Shown here: positions 45,330-56,614 of the stretch, one piece after another
Numbering within the stretch: position 1 is the first letter of the stretch
Layout: every line of letters starts with the position of its first letter
Assembly (NCBI RefSeq): GCF_019097855.1
Contig: NZ_JAHRGL010000049.1
Location: 161,767 to 225,766 of the forward strand
Length of the DNA stretch: 64,000 bases
Direction: 5' to 3'
DNA from: Geopseudomonas aromaticivorans
Lineage (GTDB): Bacteria; Pseudomonadota; Gammaproteobacteria; Pseudomonadales; Pseudomonadaceae
Program-made: the position numbers and the translations under genes
The notes under the pieces: generated by a model
Databases searched by the model: none
What the model was told of the DNA's origin: nothing
The model's input: the letters and a program-made list of their open reading frames with translations, nothing else

Positions 45330-45647
45330 ATGCTTCGTTACACGCTCCTCGCCCTCTCCCTGCTGATGCTCGCCATGACATTCAATGAGCCTGACAGCTA
45401 CTGGCCCGTTGATCTGACGCTGCTCGGCCACTCGCTTCAAGGCAATGCTTTTGGCTGGCTGTTTTCAGTCTTTCTTGTGGCCTACATTCCCCTGCTTGGG
45501 ATTAGTGCCGTGATGCTGATCCGCTATTTCTCGCGCTTCCTCAAGACACGCAATGCCTTGTCGCTTTGGTCGTTGCTGATTTTCGCATTGCTTCCTCTTT
45601 GCGCCCTGATTCGTTTCAACGGCTGGGTCTTCAGTGAAATCTTTTAA
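45330..45647 (+). CDS. Small membrane protein, candidate immunity to the lipase-like effector
   Basis: A 105-residue protein with three hydrophobic helices: LRYTLLALSLLMLAMTF, FGWLFSVFLVAYIPLLGISAVMLI and LSLWSLLIFALLPLCALIRF. No homologue is recognised. It starts 2 bases after the hydrolase stop, shares its lower GC content, and separates it from tssF. This is what an inner-membrane immunity protein against a periplasm-targeted lipase would look like, but no sequence evidence proves it. Confidence 0.55.
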   Translation: MLRYTLLALSLLMLAMTFNEPDSYWPVDLTLLGHSLQGNAFGWLFSVFLVAYIPLLGISAVMLIRYFSRFLKTRNALSLWSLLIFALLPLCALIRFNGWVFSEIF

Positions 45648-45860
45648 GGCGAACTGCAGGCACCTTATGGCCATTGAGGCATCCGGTTATAAGCCCCGTT
45701 ACTGCATCTGGATGACTTCGCACTGGTGTAGCGGCGACATCCCCTCATCGGCCTTCAAGGATTTGAAGCTGATCCCACAACACCAGCCCAACAACTACGC
45801 AAAAATCCAAGCAGCTAGTGATTGGCCATGTAACGCCCCAATGGCAGGGATGTAGAACTG
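45648..45860 (+). other. Unassigned 213-base spacer before tssF
   Basis: A spacer of lower GC content. A 73-codon open reading (45634-45855, MKSFKANCRHLMAIEAS...) overlaps the preceding gene and has no recognisable domain; it is probably not real. The segment may be a remnant of a larger cassette removed from beside the effector pair. tssF begins with AGGGATGTAGAACTG just upstream. Confidence 0.4.
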
Positions 45861-47651
45861 ATGTCCTTCAACCACTACTACCAGAGCGAGCTCAACGCCC
45901 TGCGCCAGCTCGGCAAGCGCTTTGCCGAGCGCAGCCCGGCGCTGGCGCCGTTCCTCGGCCAGAGCGGGCGCGATCCGGATGTCGAGCGCCTGCTCGAGGG
46001 CTTCGCCTTCCTCACCGGGCGCCTGCGCCAGAAGCTCGACGACGAATTGCCGGAGCTGACCCACTCGATGATGCACCTGCTGTGGCCGAACTACATGCGC
46101 CCGCTGCCGGCGCTCAGCATGCTGCAGTTCGAGCCACTCAAGCGCCCGGGACCGGCGCTGACGGTAGCGCGCCACACGCCGGTGGAGTCGAAGCCGATCC
46201 AGGGCGCGACCTGCCGTTTCCGCACCGCCTACGCCACCGAGGTGCTGCCGCTGGCGCTGAGCGCCCTCGACTATGCGGTGCAGGGTGAGGGCGCGCTGCT
46301 CAGCCTGCGCCTGACCATGAGCGCCGACGGTCATCTCGGCGAGCTGGACCTGCGCCGGCTGCGCCTGCACCTGAGTGGCGAGCGCTACATCAGCCAGCTG
46401 CTCTACCTCGGCCTGCTGCGCCACCTCGACGGCATCCAGTTGGTCGCCCTCGACGCCGACGGCCGGCCGCTGCGCGATGCCCACGACCAACCGCTGCCCG
46501 CCCTGCGCCTGGATGCCGCGCAGGTGCAGCCGGTCGGCTTCGCCGAGGACGAGGCGCTGATCCCCTACCCGCTCAACACCTTCCGCGGCTATCGCTTCCT
46601 GCAGGAGTACTTCGCCTTCCAGGACAAGTTCCTGTTCGTCGACCTGCACGGCCTGGATGCCCTGCGGCGTCTGCCGGATGAGCAGCTCAAGCGCGTCCGC
46701 GGTCTGGAGCTGCGCTTCGACATCCGCCAGGCCGGCGTGCAGCGCATTCGCCCGACCCTGGACAACCTGCGCCTGTACTGCACCCCGGTGGTCAACCTGT
46801 TCGCCCACGACGCCACGCCGATCCGCCTCGACGGCCGCCAGGACCAGTACCTGCTGCGCCCGGCCGAATACGACCCGCAGCATTGCGCGGTGTTCTCGGT
46901 CGACCGGGTCACCGGCTGGCGGCCCGGCGGCATGGGCTACGAGGAGTACGTGCCGTTCGAATCGTTCGAGCACGACGCCAGCTTCGATGTGCCCCACGCC
47001 CGCCCGCACTACAGCGTGCGCCAGCAGCCGTCGCTGCTGGGCGACGGCCTGGAGACCTGGCTGAGCTTCGGCACGCGCCAGGCCGACCAGCAGGAAACCC
47101 TGTCCGTCGAGCTGACCTGCACCAACCAGAACCTGCCGCGCCAGCTGGGGATCGGCGACATCTGCCGGCCCTGCGAGGGCACCCCGGAGTTCCTGGCGTT
47201 CCGCAACATCGGCGCGGTGACCCCCAGCTATGCACCGCCGTTGCACCGCGACTACCTGTGGAAGCTGATTTCCAACATGTCGCTCAACTACCTGTCGCTG
47301 GCCAACGTCGAGGCGCTCAAGGCGATCCTCGAGACCTACGACCTGCCGCGCCACTACGACCAGCACGCAGAAAAGGTCAGCCGGCGCCTGCTCGGCGGAC
47401 TGCAGCAGATCGGCCACCGGCACGTCGATCGCCTGCACCGCGGCCTGCCGGTGCGCGGCGTGCGCACCGAGCTGGTCATGGCCGCCGACTGCTACCTGGG
47501 CGAGGGCGACCTGTTCCTCTTCGCCTCGGTGCTCAACGAATTCTTTGCCCTGTACGCCAGCCTCAACTCGTACCACGAGCTGCGCGTGCAGAGCACCCAG
47601 GGAGAGGTGTACCAATGGACGCCGCGCATGGGGCAGCAGCCCCTGCTCTGA
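45861..47651 (+). CDS. tssF: Type VI secretion baseplate protein TssF
   Basis: A 596-residue TssF (VasA/ImpG). It begins MSFNHYYQSELNALRQLGKRFAERSPALAPFLGQSGRDPDVERLLEGFAFLTGRLRQKLDDELPELTHSMMHLLWPNYMRPLPALSM, the conserved family N-terminus, and includes EEYVPFESFEHD and ELTCTNQNLPRQLGIGDICRP. With TssG it forms the baseplate wedge. It ends inside tssG by 37 bases. Confidence 0.96.
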   Translation: MSFNHYYQSELNALRQLGKRFAERSPALAPFLGQSGRDPDVERLLEGFAFLTGRLRQKLDDELPELTHSMMHLLWPNYMRPLPALSMLQFEPLKRPGPALTVARHTPVESKPIQGATCRFRTAYATEVLPLALSALDYAVQGEGALLSLRLTMSADGHLGELDLRRLRLHLSGERYISQLLYLGLLRHLDGIQLVALDADGRPLRDAHDQPLPALRLDAAQVQPVGFAEDEALIPYPLNTFRGYRFLQEYFAFQDKFLFVDLHGLDALRRLPDEQLKRVRGLELRFDIRQAGVQRIRPTLDNLRLYCTPVVNLFAHDATPIRLDGRQDQYLLRPAEYDPQHCAVFSVDRVTGWRPGGMGYEEYVPFESFEHDASFDVPHARPHYSVRQQPSLLGDGLETWLSFGTRQADQQETLSVELTCTNQNLPRQLGIGDICRPCEGTPEFLAFRNIGAVTPSYAPPLHRDYLWKLISNMSLNYLSLANVEALKAILETYDLPRHYDQHAEKVSRRLLGGLQQIGHRHVDRLHRGLPVRGVRTELVMAADCYLGEGDLFLFASVLNEFFALYASLNSYHELRVQSTQGEVYQWTPRMGQQPLL

Positions 47652-48637
47652 ACCGGCTCGGCCGGAGCATCCGCGAGTACAGCCTGTTCCAGGGCGTGCA
47701 GCGGGTGCTGAACCGCCTGCAGACCGCCCATCCGCAGCTGGACGAGCAGGCGCTGTACGAACGTCTGGAATTCCAGGCCAACCCCAGCCTGGGCTTTCCC
47801 GGCTGCGACATCGAGCGCGTGCAGTTCTTCGAGGAGCACGGCGAGCTGCGCGCGCGCCTGTGCGTCAACCTGGTCGGCCTGTGCGGCGCCGGTTCGCCGC
47901 TGCCGACGTTCTACGGCGAACAGGCGCTGGGCGACAGCGCGGTCGACAACCCGACCCGCCACTTCCTCGACCTGTTCAACGACCGCCTGCAGCGCCTGCT
48001 GCTGCCGATCTGGCAAAAATACCGCTACCACGCGCGCTTCGCCCGCGGTGCCCGCGATCCGCTGTCCGCCCAGCTGTTCGCCCTGATTGGCCTCGGCGGC
48101 GAGCCGATCCGCAGCGCTGCGGAGCTGAACTGGAAACGTCTGCTGCCCTACCTCGGTCTGCTCAGCCTGCGCGCCCACTCGGCAGCGCTGATCGAATCGG
48201 TGCTGCGCTACTACTTCAAGCACGCCGAACTGCACATCGAGCAGTGCCTGGAGCGCCGGGTGACCATCCTCTTTGATCAGCGCAACCGCCTCGGCCGCGC
48301 CAACAGCCAGCTGGGCGAAAGTCTGGTGCTCGGCGAGCAGGTGCGCGACCGCGGCGGCAAGTTCCGCATCCACATCCGCCAGCTCGACTGGCAAGGCTTC
48401 CACGCCTTCCTGCCGTCGGGCGACGGCTACCAGCCGCTCTGCGCGCTGGTGCGCTTCACCCTGCGCGACCCGCTCGACTACGACATCCGCCTGGAGCTGC
48501 GCCGGGACGAAATCCGCGAGCTGCGTATCGGCGCCGCCAACCCCTGCCGCCTGGGCTGGACCAGCTGGCTCGGCCGCGAGCGCGCCGACGGCCTGGTCAC
48601 CCTGGGCAGCCGCATCAATCAAGGAGCGATGAAATGA
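47615..48637 (+). CDS. tssG: Type VI secretion baseplate protein TssG
   Basis: A 340-residue TssG (VasB/ImpH). The ATG at 47615 follows GGGAGAGG by 5 bases, lies inside the tssF end and begins MDAAHGAAAPALNRLGRSIREYSLFQGVQRVLNRL. Conserved parts are FQANPSLGFPGCDIERVQF, NLVGLCGAGSPLPTFYGEQAL, FLDLFNDRLQRLLLPIWQKYRYHARF and AELNWKRLLPYLGLLSLRAHSAALIESVLRYYF. The longer reading to the left is not coding. It overlaps clpV by 4 bases. Confidence 0.95.
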   Translation: MDAAHGAAAPALNRLGRSIREYSLFQGVQRVLNRLQTAHPQLDEQALYERLEFQANPSLGFPGCDIERVQFFEEHGELRARLCVNLVGLCGAGSPLPTFYGEQALGDSAVDNPTRHFLDLFNDRLQRLLLPIWQKYRYHARFARGARDPLSAQLFALIGLGGEPIRSAAELNWKRLLPYLGLLSLRAHSAALIESVLRYYFKHAELHIEQCLERRVTILFDQRNRLGRANSQLGESLVLGEQVRDRGGKFRIHIRQLDWQGFHAFLPSGDGYQPLCALVRFTLRDPLDYDIRLELRRDEIRELRIGAANPCRLGWTSWLGRERADGLVTLGSRINQGAMK

Positions 48638-51223
48638 TCAACGTCGATTTGCAACAGCTGGTCCAGGCCCTCGACGCCGCGACCCGCGGCGACCTGGAAG
48701 GTGCCGCCGAGCGCTGCATGGCCCGCGGCGGCAGCAGGATCCTGGTCGAGGACCTGCTGCTCGGCCTGCTCGAGCGCCCGGACGGCCTGCTGGCCCGCGC
48801 CCTGCAGGATGCCGGGGTGGACGCCGGCGAACTGGCCGGCGTGCTGCAGCCGCGCGGCGAGGCCAGCGCGTCGCGCAACCCAGTGTTCGCCAGCGAGCTG
48901 GTGCGGTGGCTGCAGGATGCCCTGCTGGTTGCCAGCCTGGAGCTCGGCCAGAGCCGGATCGATCCGGCGGCCCTGCTCCTTGCCCTGCTGCGCAACCCGC
49001 TGCGCCATGCCGGCACCCGCTACCAGCCGTTGCTGGCCAGGCTAGATGCCGAACGCCTGCGCGACTTCGCCCGCAGCCAGCAGCCGCAGCCGAGCGCCGG
49101 CCAGCCCGCCGCAGGCGGCGAATCGGCGCTGGCGCGCTTCACCCACAACTTCACCCAGCAGGCCCGGGACGGCAAGCTCGACCCGGTGCTGTGCCGCGAC
49201 GCGGCAATCCGCCAGATGATCGACATCCTCGCCCGGCGGCGGAAGAACAACCCCATCGTGGTCGGCGAGGCCGGCGTCGGCAAGACCGCGCTGGTCGAGG
49301 GCCTGGCCCTGCGCATCGCCGACGGCGAGGTGCCGGAGGCGCTCAAGGGCGTCGAGCTGCTGGGCCTCGATCTCGGCCTGCTGCAGGCCGGCGCCAGCGT
49401 CAAGGGCGAGTTCGAGCGCCGCCTGCAGGGGGTGATCGACGAGGTCAAGGGTGCGCCCCGGCCGGTCATCCTGTTCATCGACGAGGCGCACACCCTGATC
49501 GGCGCCGGCGGCCAAGCCGGCGGCTCGGACGCCGCCAACCTGCTCAAGCCGGCACTGGCGCGCGGCGAGCTGCGCACCATCGCCGCCACCACCTGGAGTG
49601 AATACAAGAAGTACTTCGAGAAGGATCCGGCGCTGGCCCGGCGCTTCCAGCCGGTGCAGCTGCTCGAGCCGACGGTGGCCGAGGCGGTGACCATCCTGCG
49701 CGGCCTGGCGCCGGTCTACGAGCGCAGCCACGGCATCTACCTGCGCGACGATGCCGTGGTGGCCGCCGCCGAACTGTCCGCCCGCTACCTCGCCGGCCGC
49801 CAGCTGCCGGACAAGGCGGTGGACGTTCTGGACACCGCCTGCGCGCGGGTGCGCATCAGCCTGGCGGCCGCCCCTGCGGCGCTGGAGCGCCTGCGCGGCG
49901 AAATCGCCGAAGGCGAGCGCCAGCAGCAGGCCCTGAGCCGTGACCTGGACGCCGGACTGGCCATCGACGGCGATGCCCTGGCGCAACTGGAAAGCCGCCT
50001 GGACGCCGCGCGCAGCGAACGGCAACAACTGGAAGAGCGCTGGCGCGGCCAGCGCGAACTGGCCGAGCGGCTGCTCGAGCTGCGCCAGCGTTGCTCCACT
50101 GCACGCCTGACTACTGCCGCGGCGGATGCCGGGGACGTAGTTCAACCCACCGCAGAGCAACTGGAAGACGAGCTGCGCGCCCTGCAGGCCGAACTCGCAA
50201 GCGCCCAGAGCGCCGAGCGCCTGGTCAGCCACGAAGTCTGCCCGCGCCTGGTGGCCGAGGTGATCAGCCAGTGGACCGGCGTGCCGCTGGCCCAGCTGGC
50301 CCGCGAGCACAGCAGCAAGGTGGCCGGCTTCGCCGCCGACCTCGGCCTGCGCGTGCGCGGCCAGCAACAGGCAGTGCAGGCCCTCGACCGCGCCATGCGC
50401 GCCAGCGCCGCCGGCCTCAACAAGGCCGACGCGCCGGTCGGCGTGTTCCTGCTGGTCGGCCCCAGTGGCGTCGGCAAGACCGAGACCGCCCTGGCCCTGG
50501 CCGACCTGCTGTACGGCGGCGAGCGCTTCCTCACCACCATCAACATGGCCGAGTTCCAGGAGAAGCACTCGCTGTCGCGGCTGATCGGCGCCCCGCCCGG
50601 CTACGTCGGCTATGGCGAGGGCGGCATGCTCACCGAGGCGGTGCGCCAGAAACCCTACTCGGTGATCCTCCTCGACGAGGTGGAGAAGGCCGACCCGGAC
50701 GTGCTCAACCTCTTCTACCAGATCTTCGACAAGGGCGTGGCCAACGACGGCGAAGGGCGCGCGATCGACTTCCGCAACTGTCTGATCCTGCTCACCTCCA
50801 ACCTCGCCAGCGAGCGCATCACCGCGCTCTGCGCCGGCGGCCAGCGCCCGGATGCCGACGAGCTGGAGCAGGCCATCCGCCCGCAACTCAGCCAGCACTT
50901 CAAGCCGGCGCTGCTGGCACGCATGCGCGTGGTGCCCTACTACCCGGTGGCCGGCGAGGTGCTGCGCGAACTGGTCGAACTCAAACTGGCCCGCTTCGGC
51001 GAACGCCTGGCCCGCCGCCAGCTGCGCTTCAGCCACTGCGCGGCGCTGGTCGAGCACCTGGGCGGTCGCTGCAGCCACGGCGACAGCGGCGCCCGGCTGA
51101 TCGACCAGTTGATCGACCGCCACCTGCAGCCGCTGGTGGTCGACCGTCTGCTCGCCGCCATGGCCGGCGGCGCCCCCCTGCAGCACGTGCACGCCACCCT
51201 CGACGGCGAAGGAGCGCTGATCT

Positions 51224-51237
<14 letters not shown>
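48634..51237 (+). CDS. tssH: Type VI secretion ATPase ClpV (TssH)
   Basis: An 867-residue AAA+ disaggregase that recycles contracted sheath. It has an N-terminal helical domain (1 to about 150), a first nucleotide-binding domain with Walker A GEAGVGKT at 211-218 and Walker B LFIDEAHTLIGAGG, a middle coiled-coil region (about 410-550), and a second nucleotide-binding domain with GPSGVGKT at 609-616 and ILLDEVEKADPDV. The pattern is the HSI-II type ClpV2. The start overlaps the tssG stop (ATGA) with AAGGAG seven bases upstream. The stop overlaps the downstream sigma-54 activator gene by 14 bases. Confidence 0.96.
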
Positions 51238-52762
<1,525 letters not shown>

Positions 52763-52779
52763 GGCTCAGGGAGAAGAGC

Positions 52780-55074
52780 ATGTTCAATCCAGCCAACCAA
52801 CCCCACTTCTGCCTGCGCATCGACGGCGTCGAGCACGACCTGCAGGTGCTCGAGTTCCACGGCCGCGAAGCCATCAGCCAGCCCTGGCGCTTCGACCTGG
52901 AACTGGTCGGCGAACGTCCCGATCTCGACCTGCAGAGCCTGCTCAACCGCCCGGCCTTCCTTGCCTTCGCCCCGGATGGCGCCGGGGTGCATGGTCTGGT
53001 CTACCAGATCGCCCAGGGCGACTCCGGCCAGCGCCTGACCCGCTACCGCCTGAGCCTGGTACCACGCCTGGCCTACCTGGCCCACCGCAGCAACCGGCGC
53101 ATCTTCCAGCACCTCAGCGTGCCGCAGATCGTCGCCCGGGTACTCGAGGAGCACGGCATCCTCGAAGGCAGTGGCTACCGCTTCCAGCTCGGCCCGGCCG
53201 GCTATCCCCCTCGCGACTACTGTGTGCAATACGCCGAGTCCGACCTGCACTTCATCCAGCGCCTGTGCGAGGAGGAAGGCCTCCACTACCACTTCCGGCA
53301 CAGCCCGGAGGAGCACCTGCTGGTATTCGGCGACGACCAGACCGTGTTCCCCAGACTGGCGCCGGTGAGCTACCAGCAGGACTCCGGTCTGGTCGCCGAC
53401 GCGCGAGTGGTCAAGCGCTTTGGCGTGCGCCTGGAAACCCGTACCAGCCGGGTCAGCCGGCGCGACTACGATTTCGAGCAGCCGCGCCTGGCGCTGGAAA
53501 GCGCCTTCGCCAGCGAGTTCGCCCCGGACCTGGAGGACTACGACTACCCCGGCCGCTACACCGACCGCAGCCGCGGTCGACACCTCGCCCGCCGTGCCCT
53601 CGAGCGCCACCGTGCCGACTACCAGCTGGCCGAGGGCGACAGCGACCAGCCGACCCTGCGCAGCGGGCACTTCCTCGAGCTGGGCGAGCATCCGCGCCCC
53701 GAGTGGAACCAGCTGTGGCTACTCAGCGAAGTCCACCACGAAAGCAAGCAACCGCAGGTGCTCGAGGAGTCGGTCACCAGCGATACGGCGACCAGCGACG
53801 GCTTCACCCAGGGCTACCGCAACCGCTTCGTCGCCACGCCCTGGGACGTGCCCTTCCGCCCGCCGCTGGCCCATGCCAAGCCGCGCCTCCTCGGCAGCCA
53901 GAGCGCCGTGGTCACCGGCCCGCAAGGGGAAGAAATCCACTGCGACCCGTACGGTCGCGTCAAGGTGCAGTTCCACTGGGACCGCGAGGGCCAGGCCGAC
54001 GACACCACCAGCTGCTGGCTGCGCGTATCGAGCAGTTGGGCCGGCGACCGCTACGGCGGCATCGCCATCCCGAGGGTCGGCATGGAGGTGTTGGTCAGCT
54101 TCCTCGAAGGCGACCCCGACCAGCCGCTGGTCACCGGCTGCCTGTACCACAAGGAGCACGTGGTCCCCTACGACCTGCCGGCCAACAAGACCCGCAGCCT
54201 GTTCAAGACCCTCAGCAGCCCCGGCGGTGGCGGCTACAACGAGCTGCGTATCGAGGACCGCCAGGGCCAGGAGCAGATCTACCTGCACGCCCAGCGCGAC
54301 TGGGACCAGAACATCGAGCACGACCAGACCATCCGCGTCGGCCATCAGCGCCACGACAGCGTCGAGGCCAACAGCTACAGCGAATTCAAGGCCGAGGAAC
54401 ACCGCACCACCCACGGCGAGCGCAAGACCGAGGTACGCGCCAACGACCACCTCAGTGTCGGCAGCAGCCAGCACGTCAAGCTCGGCAGCGGCCATTTCGT
54501 CGAGGCCGGCAACGAGATCCACTACTACGCCGGCGACAAGGTGGTGATCGACGCCGGCCTGGAGCTCACCGCCCAGGGCGGCGGCAGCTGGATCAAGCTC
54601 GATCCGAGCGGCGTCACCCTGAGCGGCGCGACCATCCGAATCAATTCGGGCGGGGCACCAGGCAGCGGTTCCGGGATCCAGATCATCGGCCCGGTGATCC
54701 CCGGCGCCGCCGATGCGGCCAAGGCGGGCGAACGACTCGGCCGTACCAAGGCCAATACCTCCTGGCTGGAGCTGAACCTGCACTACCCGAATCTGGAGCC
54801 CGTGCCTCACGCAGCGTACCGCGTCGAGCTCAGCGACGGCTCGCAACGCGAGGGCCAGCTCGATGCCCAGGGGCATGCCCGCCTGGAGGATGTGCCTATC
54901 GGGCCGATCAAGGTCTATTACGGCGAAGACCCGCGCCCATATTCACGCCACGCGATCAAGAGCGTACGAACCACCGAACAGAACATAGAAGACGATCTGC
55001 GCAAACTCGGCCTTGAGCCGGATGCAATCGATCTGCAGGCCCTGATCGAACAGGCCGCCGGGAGGATGATGTGA
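52780..55074 (+). CDS. VgrG spike protein with C-terminal adaptor-like extension
   Basis: A 764-residue VgrG. Residues 1 to about 400 form the gp27-like base (FCLRIDGVEHDLQVLEFHGREAISQPWRFDLELVGE, DYCVQYAESDLHFIQRLCEEEGLHYHF, FVATPWDVPFRPPL), followed by a gp5-like OB fold (GPQGEEIHCDPYGRVKVQFHWDREG) and DUF2345 repeats (GGGGYNELRIEDRQGQEQIYLHAQRDW). The last 130 residues are an extra module: a transthyretin-like beta stretch (ELNLHYPNLEPVPHAAYRVELSDGSQREGQLDAQGHARLEDVPIGPIKVYYG), then a helical tail. It ends overlapping the nuclease effector by 4 bases, so this tail probably carries that effector. The start follows GGGAGAAGAGC. Confidence 0.95.
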   Translation: MFNPANQPHFCLRIDGVEHDLQVLEFHGREAISQPWRFDLELVGERPDLDLQSLLNRPAFLAFAPDGAGVHGLVYQIAQGDSGQRLTRYRLSLVPRLAYLAHRSNRRIFQHLSVPQIVARVLEEHGILEGSGYRFQLGPAGYPPRDYCVQYAESDLHFIQRLCEEEGLHYHFRHSPEEHLLVFGDDQTVFPRLAPVSYQQDSGLVADARVVKRFGVRLETRTSRVSRRDYDFEQPRLALESAFASEFAPDLEDYDYPGRYTDRSRGRHLARRALERHRADYQLAEGDSDQPTLRSGHFLELGEHPRPEWNQLWLLSEVHHESKQPQVLEESVTSDTATSDGFTQGYRNRFVATPWDVPFRPPLAHAKPRLLGSQSAVVTGPQGEEIHCDPYGRVKVQFHWDREGQADDTTSCWLRVSSSWAGDRYGGIAIPRVGMEVLVSFLEGDPDQPLVTGCLYHKEHVVPYDLPANKTRSLFKTLSSPGGGGYNELRIEDRQGQEQIYLHAQRDWDQNIEHDQTIRVGHQRHDSVEANSYSEFKAEEHRTTHGERKTEVRANDHLSVGSSQHVKLGSGHFVEAGNEIHYYAGDKVVIDAGLELTAQGGGSWIKLDPSGVTLSGATIRINSGGAPGSGSGIQIIGPVIPGAADAAKAGERLGRTKANTSWLELNLHYPNLEPVPHAAYRVELSDGSQREGQLDAQGHARLEDVPIGPIKVYYGEDPRPYSRHAIKSVRTTEQNIEDDLRKLGLEPDAIDLQALIEQAAGRMM

Positions 55075-56612
55075 AGCAGAGCAACGACCACGATGAAGAC
55101 GCGGGTCGCCGCGCGGCCTACGAAGAAGCCGCAATCGAGCTTGCCAAGGGGATTGCACTTGGCGCCGTTCCCTTCCTCGGCCAAGCCGTCGATGCCTGGG
55201 ACACGGTCGAGTCCGCCACCCGCCTGCACCGGGAAAAATCCCCGAGCGGCAGAGAAGACGCCCAGTTCGATTTGCTGCTGGCAATCATCGGCTGGATTCC
55301 CGGCCCCGGTGACGGCGTCAAGAAAAGCCTGCGGATCGTCAATCGCGACCCGCAGCGCTATGCCCCGGTGCTGTTCGACCTGCTGCGCTTCGTGCTTCAG
55401 GAGTGCGGGATCAAGACCAGCCCGGAAGCCCTCCTCGCCCAGATCTTCAATTCCGCGGCACTGCGCGCCGAACTGGACGAAGTCATCGCGGGCGTAAAGA
55501 ACTCGTCCGCCTTCGAGGCATTGCCTGCGCTGTTGCAGTCGGCCGTGTTGACCGTTCTTGCCGGCGCCCGCGACAACATGCCGGCCATGCTCGGCATTGT
55601 CGAAAAGCGCCTGAACAAGTGGAAAAACCTGCAGCGCAACAGTGCGGCAACCAGCTTCGGCAGCAGCAAGCCAGCCGAGGGACGCAAACCCGCCAGTCAC
55701 GATACCCAAACTGCCGATGGCGCCAGCCGAACCCGCAGCAACAGCGCGGACCACGCCACACTCGGCCAGCAAAGTCTGGCCAGGCTCACCAACGAGGGGC
55801 TCGGCGTCAGCGGCGAGCACATCGCCGATTACATCTGCGCCTATGAGCTCGGGTGGGGCAAGGACTGGGATGGCCACGACCGCGGAGCTGACGGGCAATG
55901 GCTACAAGGTAAACCCAGCGCGACCAAGATGGGCAAGCTGTCGAAAGGCGGCAATCCAAAGACCCCGCATGTGCTCTACAAGCTCACCGACGGCGCCAAT
56001 GGCACGGGAATCGACGCGGTATGGCGTGCCGACCCGAGCACCAACAACGGCAAGTTGTTCGCGATTATCGAGGCCAAGGCCAGCAAGAATGAAGATGCGC
56101 CGAAGTTCATGCGAAAACCCAATAACACGCGCAAACCTAGAATATCTACGCGACTTGGCGTAGGTGGATTGACAGATCCGAGCGAGCTCATTGAGCCAGT
56201 CGAAGAAGAAAATTCATCTGGAAATGCAAAAAAACCAAAAGTTAAATCAAAAAATAAGACACCCAACCAAAAAACCGCATCAACTTCTCCACATAAGGCA
56301 GAAAAAGAGATTCTTGTTCAGCTTAGCAAAGAGTGGATCTACGTAAACCTTAAGAGATCAGCACCTCTGCGCCTATTGGACCTGATCCGCAGCTCATATA
56401 GCCGCCACTTGTTCTATTCACCGCTATACCACCCGAGCCTAAGCCCTAAAGCTCATGCTCAGGCCCGCTTGAAAAGCTCCGATAGCCAAGCGCATAGCGA
56501 ACACGCTGCCCTTCATTACGGAGAAAGCGAAGTGAGGGAGCTTGTGAATCATCGCAAGAAGGCGCTTACCTCGAAATACGGCTACTACGAATCACTGAAG
56601 CTCGAGAGCTGA
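55071..56612 (+). CDS. Predicted T6SS DNase effector, PD-(D/E)XK fold (PoNe-like)
   Basis: A 513-residue effector candidate. Residues 10-190 are a conserved hydrophobic N-terminal region (AAIELAKGIALGAVPFLGQAVDAWDTVESATRLHRE...LLAIIGWIPGPGDGVKKSLRIVNRDPQRYAPVLFD) of the kind found on several VgrG-associated toxins. Residues 230-340 contain a nuclease core: IADYICAYELGWGKDWDGHDRGADGQW, then GIDAVWRAD (Asp315) and LFAIIEAKAS (Glu334, Lys336), a D...ExK arrangement. After about residue 355 composition becomes AT-rich and the sequence Lys/Ser-rich. The next gene encodes a DUF1910/DUF1911-type protein, the immunity family described for PoNe nucleases. Hence DNase is the best guess; not proven. Confidence 0.75.
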   Translation: MKQSNDHDEDAGRRAAYEEAAIELAKGIALGAVPFLGQAVDAWDTVESATRLHREKSPSGREDAQFDLLLAIIGWIPGPGDGVKKSLRIVNRDPQRYAPVLFDLLRFVLQECGIKTSPEALLAQIFNSAALRAELDEVIAGVKNSSAFEALPALLQSAVLTVLAGARDNMPAMLGIVEKRLNKWKNLQRNSAATSFGSSKPAEGRKPASHDTQTADGASRTRSNSADHATLGQQSLARLTNEGLGVSGEHIADYICAYELGWGKDWDGHDRGADGQWLQGKPSATKMGKLSKGGNPKTPHVLYKLTDGANGTGIDAVWRADPSTNNGKLFAIIEAKASKNEDAPKFMRKPNNTRKPRISTRLGVGGLTDPSELIEPVEEENSSGNAKKPKVKSKNKTPNQKTASTSPHKAEKEILVQLSKEWIYVNLKRSAPLRLLDLIRSSYSRHLFYSPLYHPSLSPKAHAQARLKSSDSQAHSEHAALHYGESEVRELVNHRKKALTSKYGYYESLKLES

Positions 56613-56614
56613 AA

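Noticed and set aside
46883-47614. Long N-terminal extension of tssG
   Set aside because: It lies out of frame within tssF, and a good ribosome site precedes the ATG at 47615.
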